Counted from the first letter of the stretch, positions 26,362-35,152 are shown. The stretch: 37,845 nucleotides of DNA from Sporomusa silvacetica DSM 10669 (GCF_002257705.1 NZ_LSLK01000050.1:1-37845); one strand, 5' to 3'. The notes: generated from the letters alone by a model not told the origin. Program-made: numbers and translations.

Positions 26362-26472
26362 CTACATAGATAAACCAAATGTGGGAAAATTAACATTGCT
26401 ATATATTCCGTAAATATTTAACGCGTTGGATGTATAGTTGCAGTAAAGAATTGTCTGCCAAGGAGGAAGTCA

Positions 26473-27708
26473 ATGCTTACCAGGCGAGAATTTCTCAAAT
26501 TATGTACAGCTACGGTGTTGACCGCCAGTCTAGCCGATCAAATAGTACCTCTTATGCGCCATGCATTTGCTGAGGGTAAGCTAACCAAACCGCCTGTAAT
26601 TTGGCTGGAACTCGGATCTTGTACCGGCAATTCCATTTCCATTGATAATGCTGTTAATCCAACCTTTTATCAAGTGCTTACCGATATAGTAGATATGCGT
26701 TATAACTGGCTGCTCAACGCGGCTCAGGGTTCAGAGGCCGTACAGATGCTGCTGGATACAGTGGAAAAAGATGCGGGTAATTTCTGGCTGGTAATCGAAG
26801 GCGCGGTTATGACAGCCGATAACGGCCGGTATAATCATATTTTTATGCGTGGTAATCAGATGGTTACCGGCATAACGGCTCTGCAGGAAATAGCGCCTAA
26901 GGCTAAACATATTATTGCTGTCGGATCCTGTGCTTGTTTTGGCGGTCCAGCAGCAGCTTATCCCAATCCGGGAGGAGCAAAGGGAGTATGGGAAGTAATC
27001 AAACAGCCTGTTATCAATATCCCGGGTTGTCCTGCAAACCCGGACTGGATGACAGGCACTTTCAGTCATCTTATTATGTATGGCTTGCCTGAACTGGACA
27101 GCTATAACCGACCTAAGCTGTTTTTTGGGCAAACCATCCACGACTTGTGCCAGCGCCGCCAGCAATTCGAAGATGGAATTTTTGCCTCCTTCCCTGGCGA
27201 AAGTGGTTGCTTATATAAGGTGGGCTGCAAAGGGCCGATTACGCATGCTGACTGTCCGAAACGGCAATGGAATCACTATGTCAACTGGCCGGTTAGAGCG
27301 GGAGCACCATGTATCGGTTGCGTCAACCCGGGCTTTCCCGATAGCTCCATGCCCTTTTATAACCATCTACCTGATGTGCAAACACCACTGGGAGCGCTCA
27401 ATGTTAAGAAATTTGGCGCTGCAGCAGCTGGTTTGGGAGTAGCGGCTGTTGGTGCCCACCTCATTACCGGTGTTGTCGCCAAGCGAGTAGGCAAACATTG
27501 GCTTGACGGCACTAAACCCCATGAATCGGATCCGCCGGAAAATGTAGAGCAGCTTAAACAAGAGCTTGATGATCTAATCCGCCAACAAAACGCGCTCATT
27601 AGTGAAAGCAAAAGCCTGGAACGAAGCAAGGTTAAACGCAAGCTACCCAGAACATTGCGGCAGAAAGTGGTTGACTTCTTTCGTCCAGGTCAAAAAAACA
27701 GGAGGTAG
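26473..27708 (+). CDS. [NiFe] hydrogenase small subunit, Tat-exported, with atypical proximal cluster motif
   Basis: Electron-transfer subunit of a periplasm-facing uptake hydrogenase. The 411-residue protein starts with a Tat signal (TRREFLKL at 3-10). The iron-sulfur ligands are H223, C226, C246 and C252 for the distal cluster, and C261, C280 and C283 (PCIGC) for the medial one. The proximal site keeps C50, C153 and C186 (PGCPANP), but the second Cys of the usual CTGC motif is N53 (CTGN); an extra Cys is present at 155 (GSCACFGG). After about residue 300 there is a glycine/alanine-rich hydrophobic stretch (314-336), a probable membrane anchor, then a charged, partly coiled-coil tail to the end. 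AAGGAGGAAG precedes the ATG. The stop overlaps the ribosome binding site of the large-subunit gene. Confidence 0.92.
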   Translation: MLTRREFLKLCTATVLTASLADQIVPLMRHAFAEGKLTKPPVIWLELGSCTGNSISIDNAVNPTFYQVLTDIVDMRYNWLLNAAQGSEAVQMLLDTVEKDAGNFWLVIEGAVMTADNGRYNHIFMRGNQMVTGITALQEIAPKAKHIIAVGSCACFGGPAAAYPNPGGAKGVWEVIKQPVINIPGCPANPDWMTGTFSHLIMYGLPELDSYNRPKLFFGQTIHDLCQRRQQFEDGIFASFPGESGCLYKVGCKGPITHADCPKRQWNHYVNWPVRAGAPCIGCVNPGFPDSSMPFYNHLPDVQTPLGALNVKKFGAAAAGLGVAAVGAHLITGVVAKRVGKHWLDGTKPHESDPPENVEQLKQELDDLIRQQNALISESKSLERSKVKRKLPRTLRQKVVDFFRPGQKNRR

Positions 27709-27714
27709 TCCGTC

Positions 27715-29091
27715 ATGGCTTTGCAGACAATTTTCCCAGTAACACGTGTTCATGAGCCGCTACGGGCTGATGTCGAGGTGCAGAATGGCAAAATCGTAGA
27801 TGCCTGGCTGGGGGCGCATCTGTTCCGGGGGCTTGAAGGCATGCTGATAGGCCGTGACCCACGGGATGCGGCGCTATTCACCCAACGTATCTGCGGAATT
27901 TGCTCAGGCGCTCATGCTGTTGTCGCCAGCATGGCGCAGCAGCAGGCTTTCGGAGTTGTTCCCACGCCGACCGGCCAGCAGTTAACCAACCTTATATTTG
28001 CGGCTGACATCATTCAGAATCATCTGCGTCATTTTTATATCTTGGTATTATATGACTATGTAAAAGGGCCAGATATGCCGCCTTACATACCCCGGCCGCA
28101 AGCCGACTTTCGCCTGCCGCCCAAGGTAAATGCTGAACTTTTGCAGCATGCCAAAGAAGCGGTATTACAGGCTATGCGGGCCCATGAGGCCATGGCTGTA
28201 TTTGGGGCTAAGGCACCGATGCAGCAAACCATTATGCCCACCGGGGTTACCGAGCAGGCCTCGGTAGAACGGTTAATGGCATACAGCAGCATATTGCAGG
28301 AACTAACAGAATGGGTGGAAAATTTTTTTATCAACGATGTCATGGTTATTGCCGACTATTATAAAGACTACTATAGCATTGGGGCCGGTTATGGCAACTT
28401 TATGTCCTTCGGCATGTTTCCCGCTCCGGTAACTGGCGAGCGGGCGTTTAAGCCCGGCCTAATAGTAAACCAAGGCCAGCTCGAGCAGCTTGATGCCACT
28501 CAAATTGCTGAGGAAATCCGCTATAGCTGGTATAAAGACGAACAAGAGCGGCGAATTATGCCAGAAGGCCGCACCATCCCAAACAGGGACAAGCCTGATG
28601 CGTATTCATGGATAAAGGCACCGCGCTATCAAGCATTGCCGGTTGAGGGGGGGCCACTGGCAAGAGGGTTTATTAATGGCGATTATCGGCGAGGAGTGTC
28701 GGTTATGGATCGCTTGGTAGCCAGGGCTAAGGAGACGCTCAAAATATGCCATCTTGCCCAAGGCTGGCTTAACGAAATTGTGCCCAATACGCCCAGTTGT
28801 CAGCAGTTTACGCCACCTGAAGCAGGGATAGGCGTAGGTTTGACAGATGCTATGCGGGGGTCACTAGGGCATTGGATGGAATACCGGCATAATAAGGTGA
28901 CTCATTACCAAGTTGTAACGCCAACGACTTGGAACTTTTCGCCACGCGATAACCAGGGTATTTGTGGCCCAGTTGAGCAAGCGCTCATCGGCACGTCAGT
29001 GGCGGATAGCACTAACCTTATCGAAGCCGGACGAGTGATTCGGTCATTTGACCCGTGTCTTACCTGCGCCGTACATATGCTGGAGCATTAA
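27715..29091 (+). CDS. [NiFe] hydrogenase large (catalytic) subunit
   Basis: Carries the NiFe(CN)2CO site that oxidises or produces hydrogen. Both metal-binding motifs are intact: RICGIC (58-63) and DPCLTCAVH (446-454), giving C60, C63, C448 and C451. At 458 residues it is shorter than typical group 1 large subunits, which are usually well over 500. Only four residues (MLEH) follow the final conserved His, whereas most catalytic subunits carry a longer tail that a maturation protease removes. No protease, cytochrome b or hyp gene is in the window, so electron acceptor and maturation genes must be elsewhere. It is exported with the small subunit, as it has no signal of its own. AGGAGGT lies 9 bases before the ATG. 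Confidence 0.93.
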   Translation: MALQTIFPVTRVHEPLRADVEVQNGKIVDAWLGAHLFRGLEGMLIGRDPRDAALFTQRICGICSGAHAVVASMAQQQAFGVVPTPTGQQLTNLIFAADIIQNHLRHFYILVLYDYVKGPDMPPYIPRPQADFRLPPKVNAELLQHAKEAVLQAMRAHEAMAVFGAKAPMQQTIMPTGVTEQASVERLMAYSSILQELTEWVENFFINDVMVIADYYKDYYSIGAGYGNFMSFGMFPAPVTGERAFKPGLIVNQGQLEQLDATQIAEEIRYSWYKDEQERRIMPEGRTIPNRDKPDAYSWIKAPRYQALPVEGGPLARGFINGDYRRGVSVMDRLVARAKETLKICHLAQGWLNEIVPNTPSCQQFTPPEAGIGVGLTDAMRGSLGHWMEYRHNKVTHYQVVTPTTWNFSPRDNQGICGPVEQALIGTSVADSTNLIEAGRVIRSFDPCLTCAVHMLEH

Positions 29092-29174
29092 TTTAGTATT
29101 TGCCAACGTTGTTGAATTTGTGAAAACCCTCCTTCCTGTTATATGTTATGTCATATAGTAGAAAAAGTGAGCAG

Positions 29175-29203
29175 TTGAAGCCAGCTTAAGGGCGTGATAC
29201 AAT
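29175..29203 (+). promoter_or_regulatory. Promoter upstream of the phosphohexomutase gene
   Basis: TTGAAG (29175-29180), exactly 17 bases, TACAAT (29198-29203). Transcription would begin near 29210, immediately before the hairpin at 29217-29245. Confidence 0.6.
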
Positions 29204-29216
29204 ATTATTAGAAACT

Positions 29217-29245
29217 AAAAGACTTGGCTTCATGCCAAGTCTTTT
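29217..29245. terminator. Terminator-like hairpin between promoter and gene
   Basis: AAAAGACTTGGC (29217-29228) pairs perfectly with GCCAAGTCTTTT (29234-29245), a 12-bp stem with loop TTCAT and A/T-runs within the stem so that it could act in either direction. It may end the hydrogenase transcript, but it also lies inside the leader made from the 29175-29203 promoter, where it could attenuate the next gene. Confidence 0.7.
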
Positions 29246-29268
29246 ACATAGCCAGAAGGGGGACAAGT

Positions 29269-30618
29269 ATGAGCATATTTAAAGCTTGTGATATTCGTGG
29301 CGTGGCAGGTAAGGACTTGACTGATGAGGTGACCAGACGAATTGCGTTAGCTGTAGGGGTTATGCTTGCTGGACAAAAAGTGGTGGTGGGTGGTGATGTT
29401 CGATTATCTACGCCCGCACTGCAACAGATTATAATAGAAGGTTTGGCCGAGTCTGGCTGTCAGGTGGTTGATATCGGCACTGTGGCAACACCGGTATTTT
29501 ACTATGCACTACAAACTACCGGGGCAAGTGGCGGTGTTATGGTAACGGCTTCCCATAATCCAGCCCAGTATAATGGTTTTAAACTGGTGCTTGGCCCTAA
29601 ACCAGTTAGCGAGGAAGAGATAGCTCATATTGGCCAGTTGGTGGAAGTAAACGCCCGGACGCATGGCGCCGGCGAGGTAATGCAGCGTCCTGTTATCGGG
29701 GAATACATAGAATATACGGCTAGCAAAGCACGGGCTGGCAAATTGAAGGTAGTTATTGATGCTGGCAATGGTGCTACGGCTACCATTGCCCCCAAGCTGT
29801 TTCATAAGCTGGGATATGAAGTAATTGAGCTCAATTGCACCCCAGATGGACGGTTTCCGCATCGGCCGCCCAATCCGGCGCTGCCGGAAAATCTGGCAGC
29901 CCTCGGTGAAGCGGTGTGCACGCATGGGGCGACGGTAGGGATAGGATTTGACGGAGATGGTGATAGAGTGGGCGTTGTTGATGAAAATGGCCGCCCGCTT
30001 GATAATGACGATATTATGGTGTTAATGGCCAGACAGTATCTAGCAAGCCGGACAGGTGCTATTATTTATGATGCCAAGTGTTCTATGGTTGTGCCGGAAG
30101 AGGTTGCAAAGGCGGGCGGACGGCCCATCATGGCTCGTGCTGGACATACCTTTAGTAAAACTGCTTTTATTCAGGAACAGGCATTATTTGCCGGCGAAAT
30201 TAGCGGACACTTCTTTTTTCGCGAACTGGGGTATGATGATGGCATGTTCTCAGGATTAAAAATATGTGAATTAGTGACCGAGCATGGAAGTTTAGCCGCG
30301 CAGGTAGACGCTATTCCTAACTACCTGCTGACACCGGATATCCGGGTTACCTATCTGGAGTCTGATAAGGAAGCCGTGCTGGACCAGGTTGCTGGCAGAC
30401 TTACCGCTTATACACCCAACCGGATTGATGGTGTGCGCATTGAATTTGCCGATGGCTGGGGCATGATTCGGGCCTCGGTGACAGAGCCCTTGTTTACCTT
30501 ACGATTTGAGGCTAAAACACCCAAACGGCTAAAGGAAATCACCGCAATGCTGTTGGCTGCCTTGCCTACTGGACTCCGGGAAGCAGTCATAGCTAAATTA
30601 CCTGCCGAATGCATATAA
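29269..30618 (+). CDS. Phosphomannomutase / phosphoglucomutase
   Basis: Alpha-D-phosphohexomutase interconverting hexose-6-phosphates and hexose-1-phosphates, supplying sugar nucleotides for envelope polysaccharide or LPS. 449 residues from the ATG at 29269 (AAGGGGG upstream). The four family motifs are present: active-site S95 in TASHNP, the magnesium loop D228-G-D230-G-D232 (DGDGDR), the sugar-binding GEISGHFF and the phosphate-binding RFEAKTPKR near the C-terminus. The short N-terminus (FKACDIRGVAG) and length resemble the bifunctional AlgC/ManB type rather than GlmM. Sugar preference cannot be decided from sequence. It has its own promoter and a possible attenuator. Confidence 0.9.
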   Translation: MSIFKACDIRGVAGKDLTDEVTRRIALAVGVMLAGQKVVVGGDVRLSTPALQQIIIEGLAESGCQVVDIGTVATPVFYYALQTTGASGGVMVTASHNPAQYNGFKLVLGPKPVSEEEIAHIGQLVEVNARTHGAGEVMQRPVIGEYIEYTASKARAGKLKVVIDAGNGATATIAPKLFHKLGYEVIELNCTPDGRFPHRPPNPALPENLAALGEAVCTHGATVGIGFDGDGDRVGVVDENGRPLDNDDIMVLMARQYLASRTGAIIYDAKCSMVVPEEVAKAGGRPIMARAGHTFSKTAFIQEQALFAGEISGHFFFRELGYDDGMFSGLKICELVTEHGSLAAQVDAIPNYLLTPDIRVTYLESDKEAVLDQVAGRLTAYTPNRIDGVRIEFADGWGMIRASVTEPLFTLRFEAKTPKRLKEITAMLLAALPTGLREAVIAKLPAECI

Positions 30619-30619
30619 A

Positions 30620-30730
30620 GTGGGTGGTATTGCTGCCTGTAGTCGCTGCCAACAGGAAGCATTGTGTTGCGATGATTTGTTGGTAATGAAGCCAAAATTA
30701 CGAGCTAAAAAAGGATTTGTTAATGGCTAA
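30620..30730 (+). CDS. Possible 36-residue cysteine-rich peptide (doubtful)
   Basis: GTG at 30620, two bases after the phosphohexomutase stop, opens 36 codons ending TAA 30728-30730. The peptide begins MGGIAACSRCQQEALCCDD and ends in a lysine-rich stretch. Four cysteines (C-x-x-C and CC) are suggestive, but no ribosome binding site precedes it. It may be chance. Confidence 0.2.
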   Translation: MGGIAACSRCQQEALCCDDLLVMKPKLRAKKGFVNG

Positions 30731-30781
30731 GTCGAATATAGTTCTAGTTTTACTAAGGAGATATAGGTAAAAGAGGTAATT

Positions 30782-31564
30782 ATGCAAATTCATGTTTTGG
30801 CTAGCGGCAGTAGTGGTAATGCTATATTTGTTGAAATGGAAAACACCAAACTATTGGTGGATGCTGGTATTAGCACTAGGCGTATCAAACAGTCACTTGA
30901 TATAATTGGAACCAAGATTGAAGAACTTGATGGTGTGCTCATTACTCATGAACATCGTGATCATGTTAAGGGATTGACGACACTGCTGAAAAAATATCAT
31001 CTGCCGGCCTACACCCGTCCAGATACCTGGCAGTCCATGTACTGCCGGGAAGTACTGCCTGATAACTGCTGCCGGGAACTTTCGGACAGTCTGGATATTG
31101 GCAAAGTAAAAGTCGAACCCTTTGCCATTTCGCATGATGCAGCTGATCCTGTCGGGTTTCGCCTGCAGGCGGGCAGCATCAAAGTTGGTATTGCTACCGA
31201 CCTTGGGTTTGTTACACCGACAGTCAAAGCGGCATTGTCATTGTCTGATGTATTAGTTTTAGAAGCAAACCATGATATTGATATGTTGAAAAACGGCAGT
31301 TATCCCTGGCATCTGAAAAAACGTATTATGAGCAATCGCGGCCATTTGGCCAACACTGATGCGGGTTGGACACTGGCGCAGCTTAACCGCAAAGCCCACA
31401 CTAACGTTTTTTTGGCGCATCTCAGCCGGGAAAATAATCGACCTGAACTGGCAGAAGAGACAGTAGCGAATATTTTAACCCAAGAAGGCTGCAAGCTGGA
31501 CCAAGATATATCATTGAATCTTACCTATCCTGAACAAATATCAGGAATATGTGAACACCAATAG
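30782..31564 (+). CDS. walJ: WalJ/YycJ-type metallo-beta-lactamase-fold hydrolase
   Basis: MBL-fold protein of 260 residues; YycJ/WalJ homologues are conserved next to the WalRK two-component genes in Firmicutes and have been linked to DNA or cell-wall processes. The metal motif H56-E-H58-x-D60-H61 (THEHRDH) is intact, followed by ISHDAADPVGF and LEANHDIDML. The start is ATG at 30782 with GAGGT 4 bases upstream. It is followed after 11 bases by the HtrA gene and then rlmH, the order seen downstream of walRK in Bacillus. walRK themselves are not here; the preceding gene is an unrelated mutase. Exact substrate unknown. Confidence 0.88.
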   Translation: MQIHVLASGSSGNAIFVEMENTKLLVDAGISTRRIKQSLDIIGTKIEELDGVLITHEHRDHVKGLTTLLKKYHLPAYTRPDTWQSMYCREVLPDNCCRELSDSLDIGKVKVEPFAISHDAADPVGFRLQAGSIKVGIATDLGFVTPTVKAALSLSDVLVLEANHDIDMLKNGSYPWHLKKRIMSNRGHLANTDAGWTLAQLNRKAHTNVFLAHLSRENNRPELAEETVANILTQEGCKLDQDISLNLTYPEQISGICEHQ

Positions 31565-31575
31565 GAGGCGATAGC

Positions 31576-32697
31576 ATGAAGAACTGGTTCAAAAAATTGA
31601 CTCCCTATATTGTAGTATCGCTAATTAGTATGATTATTGGAGCTATTCTAGTGGTAGGCTGCGCTGGCAATGTTACCGAAAAAGCTCAGAAACCGAATGC
31701 TGGCTCGTCCTTTCAAGCTTTGCAACCGCCTACGGCTCAGGCACAGGTATCAGAAGCACGTAACACGCCTATTGTCAGGGCTGCACAATCAGTGGGTCCG
31801 GCTGTTGTCGGCATCACCACCAAAGGTCTTGCCCGCGACTTTTTTAGCAACCGCAAAGTATTAGTGGAACAGGGAACCGGCTCAGGAGTTATCTTTGATG
31901 CGCAGGGCTACATCGCTACAAACAACCATGTAGTAGAAAACGCCCAGGAAATATCAGTATCTCTGGCTGATGGCCGCACCATGGACGGCAAGGTAATTGG
32001 TGTCGATCAAGCTACTGATTTGGCTGTTGTTAAAGTGGAAGCTCAGGATCTGCCAGTAGCTACGCTGGGTGACTCTGATGCTCTTATGGTAGGAGAACCG
32101 GCTATTGCTATCGGCAATCCACTCGGCCTTGAATTTAAAGGCAGTGTAACTACTGGTGTAATCAGCGCCCTTAACCGCTCCATTGATATCGGCGAGCGGC
32201 GCTTCAAACTTATCCAAACCGATGCTGCTATTAACCCTGGTAACTCCGGGGGTGCCCTTGTCAACGCGGATGGTGTGGTAATTGGTATCAACAGTGCCAA
32301 AATTGCCCTCTCCGGTGTGGAAGGCATTGGTTTTGCCATTCCCATTAACAGTGCCCGTCCCATTTTGCAATCACTGATCGACAAAGGCCGGGTAGTTAGA
32401 GCTTATCTGGGTGTAGGGGCATTAGACCAAGCTTCTGCTGCTAAATACGGCTATGAACTTAAACTGGATAAAGGCGTTTATATTGCCAAAGCATCCCCCT
32501 CAGGCCCAGCCTATAAAGCGGGCATCCGCGAAGGCGATGTCATTCTCAAAGTCGCTGGCGCTGAAACCAACAGTGTAACCGAACTCAGAGCTGTGCTAGA
32601 TAGTCAACAGGTAGGTAGCACGGTGGAAGTAGTCATGAAAAGAAATGACCAACGCGAGACTATCAGTGTTCTTCTCGAAGAAATGCCAGGACAATAA
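31576..32697 (+). CDS. htrA: HtrA/DegP-type serine protease with PDZ domain
   Basis: Envelope quality-control protease of 373 residues. A hydrophobic N-terminal segment (about 10-28) ends in VVGC, so it may be a signal anchor or, since this matches a lipobox, a lipoprotein with lipidated C29. The trypsin-like domain holds the triad H118 (TNNHVV), D148 (ATDLAVV) and S224 (PGNSGG). One PDZ domain follows at about 275-365 (LDKGVYIAKASPSGPAYKAGIREGDVIL). It is in an operon with walJ and rlmH (5-base gap to rlmH), an arrangement known from Bacillus. Expression may respond to envelope stress; no such operator is visible here. Confidence 0.93.
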   Translation: MKNWFKKLTPYIVVSLISMIIGAILVVGCAGNVTEKAQKPNAGSSFQALQPPTAQAQVSEARNTPIVRAAQSVGPAVVGITTKGLARDFFSNRKVLVEQGTGSGVIFDAQGYIATNNHVVENAQEISVSLADGRTMDGKVIGVDQATDLAVVKVEAQDLPVATLGDSDALMVGEPAIAIGNPLGLEFKGSVTTGVISALNRSIDIGERRFKLIQTDAAINPGNSGGALVNADGVVIGINSAKIALSGVEGIGFAIPINSARPILQSLIDKGRVVRAYLGVGALDQASAAKYGYELKLDKGVYIAKASPSGPAYKAGIREGDVILKVAGAETNSVTELRAVLDSQQVGSTVEVVMKRNDQRETISVLLEEMPGQ

Positions 32698-32701
32698 TAG
32701 T

Positions 32702-33181
32702 ATGAAAATAACCATCGCTGCTATCGGCAAAATCAAAGAAAAATATCTAACTGCTGGTATCCAGGAGTTTTTGAAGCGTCTTCCACCATACTGTAAGCTT
32801 GATATTGTGGAACTTGCCGAAGAACGAATGCCGGACAATCCATCATCAGCCGAAAAAATACAAGCGCTCACCCGTGAGGGTGAGCGCCTTTTAAAAGCTG
32901 TTCGTCCAGGAAGTTACCTGATTGTACTAGATGTGGCCGGACAGGCCATGTCATCAGAGCAATTGTCGGCCAGGTTTGACAGTTTGGCACTAGGCGGGCA
33001 GAGTGATATTACATTTATTATCGGTGGAGCCTTCGGGTTGTCAGCTGAGGTCGTAGCAGCAGCAAAAGAAAGATTGTCGTTTTCGAAAATGACCTTCACC
33101 CATCAGATGATCCGGCTGCTCTTGGTGGAGCAGGTTTATCGGGCGTTTAAGATTAGTCGGGGTGAACCGTATCATTTATAA
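32702..33181 (+). CDS. rlmH: 23S rRNA (pseudouridine-1915-N3)-methyltransferase RlmH
   Basis: SPOUT methyltransferase that modifies pseudouridine 1915 in helix 69 of 23S rRNA. 159 residues from ATG 32702; an open frame reaches back to 32645 inside htrA but the family start is MKITIAAIGKIKEKYL. The SAM-binding knot includes LIVLDVAGQ and FIIGGAFGLS; the C-terminus is VEQVYRAFKISRGEPYHL, only slightly different from the consensus Y-H end. The 3' end is the attachment site for SCC elements in staphylococci. Here the last codons (33164-33176) and the downstream terminator recur at 37356-37425, marking the left border of an accessory island. Confidence 0.95.
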   Translation: MKITIAAIGKIKEKYLTAGIQEFLKRLPPYCKLDIVELAEERMPDNPSSAEKIQALTREGERLLKAVRPGSYLIVLDVAGQAMSSEQLSARFDSLALGGQSDITFIIGGAFGLSAEVVAAAKERLSFSKMTFTHQMIRLLLVEQVYRAFKISRGEPYHL

Positions 33182-33231
33182 TAGCGAAAGAACTCCTGCT
33201 GAATTTTTGCAGAAATTTGGCAGGAGTTCTT
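33164..33231 (+). repeat. Left copy of the island-flanking direct repeat (rlmH 3' end plus terminator)
   Basis: GAACCGTATCATT (33164-33176) is identical to 37356-37368. Downstream both copies share GCGAAA, TCCTGC, AATTTTTG and TTTGGCAGGAGTT in the same order, with the same total distance (65 bases from GAACCG to GAGTT). The copies differ at several positions in between. The left copy is intact rlmH sequence. Confidence 0.8.
33188..33231 (+). terminator. Terminator of the walJ-htrA-rlmH operon
   Basis: AAGAACTCCTGC (33188-33199) pairs perfectly with GCAGGAGTTCTT (33220-33231); 12-bp stem with a 20-base loop that can itself pair partly. The T-run is weak (TTCTTGTATT). From 33232 to 33368 I see no gene or clear signal. 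Confidence 0.7.
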
Positions 33232-33368
33232 GTATTATGTGGTAAATATTGAGGATATAAAAGATGATTTAAAACTATTGCCAATCAGTCGGTAGCAGGA
33301 AATGGATCGGGATAACCACCTTTAGTTCTAAATAAGATAAAGAAGAGATTTTATCTAAGTATGAGGCG

Positions 33369-35010
33369 GTGACAAATGTGCTTAAAAGTAAGCTGTCAAG
33401 AGATATCATGCAAAAAGAATGGCTAAAATATATAAACAACACTCTTGCCACTGAGCAGTGGGTGAATGTTTACCACAGCTCGCGTGATGATTGGAATCAG
33501 GTTGCATTTTTCTGCGCGCTAGTTCCAAATACTCAAACAAATGAAGTTGTGCAAAGATGTTCTTGGGATTTGCGTATAGGACAAGGACAGCCGGGATGTC
33601 TACCCATTACGATGGGGATGAAGAGAGTGTTACATACCATAGGCAGGGAAGCGACAGCGGTATAGAACCTCTAGTCTATCTGCGAAGCTTTCACGACATA
33701 AGGCACTCCTACGTAGAAATTTCGGAAGAATTTAGACTGTTTCATAATTTGTATTATGATAAAAAGAACGACAAATATGTATTGATAACTGACAGCGGAG
33801 ACGAGGAAGATGCAATAATTGTTGAGGGTAAGAGTGTTAAGATTAGACTTAAGTTACTGAAACAATACTTAGCCATAAGGCAGATGCATCTAGCAATATA
33901 TTTTGAAATGATGACCTATTCAGAGAAGTCGCTTGAGGAATTAGGAGTAAATGCCGGTTCAAAGCAAAACAGAACAACTAATCTGTGTTACGATCTGATT
34001 TTTCGGGATGCCGAAGAATTAATATCTACAAAGGGATGTAAAGCTTTTTCAAGGTTAATAGGAAAGAAATTAATCGGGGGAATGCCCAGAGAAAAGTGTG
34101 GGATATGGCCATACGAAGCTGAGGGGGAATACGTGGATTTTATCATTGGTGTTGATGATAATGGAGATAATATCACACATACATCGGATCCGGAAGTTCT
34201 AGCTACTTATTTTGACTCCAAAGGCGGTGCATATCACTATCTAACTCCAGTGTTTTTTTCACGTGATGTACTAACGAAGTATTATGCTAACCCGGATAAG
34301 TTTACTGTGGAAGATGGACATCTATGGTGTAAAGGGCTTTGGGGGCTCCGTATGGATAATAATCATGAGAAATACATTATTGTATATCTTGGAGATTTAG
34401 GGAATGAGTTATCAATAAAAGAGCAACGGTACTGGAAAAGCTTTAATGTACCGCCGGAAGGGTATATCAGCGAAGTGAACTTTCGTAGAAGTTTCCTGGC
34501 AGAGTGGACAAACCCGCAGCAATCTGATTTAGTGTTCAAGTCGACTTTCGAGCAATTATTTGGAGCTTGGGAGAGCTGTTTTGGTTGGCCGTTGTTTAAA
34601 TCACTATCCACGGAAGACGAGCATAATTTCAAAGCATTGAGAATTCCTCTAACAAACGATCAAGCGGAGTTTGATCAGCAGGTTTTATCACTAGCTAAGG
34701 TTCTTATAGATTCGATTAACGAAAAACAAATTGAACCCTTTATAGAGAAGGATTCAAATACTAAAGGGATCAGCAAGTTTGAAAAGTTCTTACAAGTACA
34801 ATCATGGACGGGGTACGAAGAACATATAAAATTCTTGCGTTCCCTATGGGATTTAAGACTTGGTGCAGGACATCGTAAAGGAGATCCATACAAAAGGGGT
34901 GTACACACTTTGTATTGGATAAAACGGAACTATCCAATGCATTCGATGATATTTTGAAGCAGGCTACAATTTTTCTGCAATTTCTAATATCAAAATTGGA
35001 TGATCGATGA
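33369..35010 (+). pseudogene. Unknown accessory protein, broken by two apparent -1 frameshifts
   Basis: One gene appears to be split. Frame A runs from GTG 33369 (or ATG 33408) to WDLRIGQGQPG near 33595. Frame B continues from there (THYDGDEESVTYHR...) to 34957. Near 34890-34905 a second shift leads to frame C, whose sense continuation FVLDKTELSNAFDDILKQA ends at TGA 35008-35010. Both junctions lie at short homopolymers (GGG at 33591-33593; AAAAGGGG at 34892-34899) and each needs one added base. The restored protein would be about 545 residues, soluble and mixed alpha/beta, with a C-terminal segment GYEEHIKFLRSLWDLRLGAGHRKG. I do not recognise the family. It is AT-richer than the core genes and next to the kinase. 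The breaks could be real decay or sequencing errors. Confidence 0.7.
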
Positions 35011-35152
35011 ATTAGATACGAATTAGTGAGAACGAACATATTGTATTGGAGAAGACATCGCCATATTATATAAAAATCAGGCTTAGCGCAAACGTCATTT
35101 TGGGAATTAGCCAAACGGTTTCAACGTGCGTAATCTTTACGAAGGAGACTAT

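Noticed and set aside
33585..33600. Programmed -1 frameshift in the unknown island gene
   Set aside because: There is no X-XXY-YYZ slippery heptamer at the junction and a second similar break exists farther on; mutation or a sequencing error is simpler.
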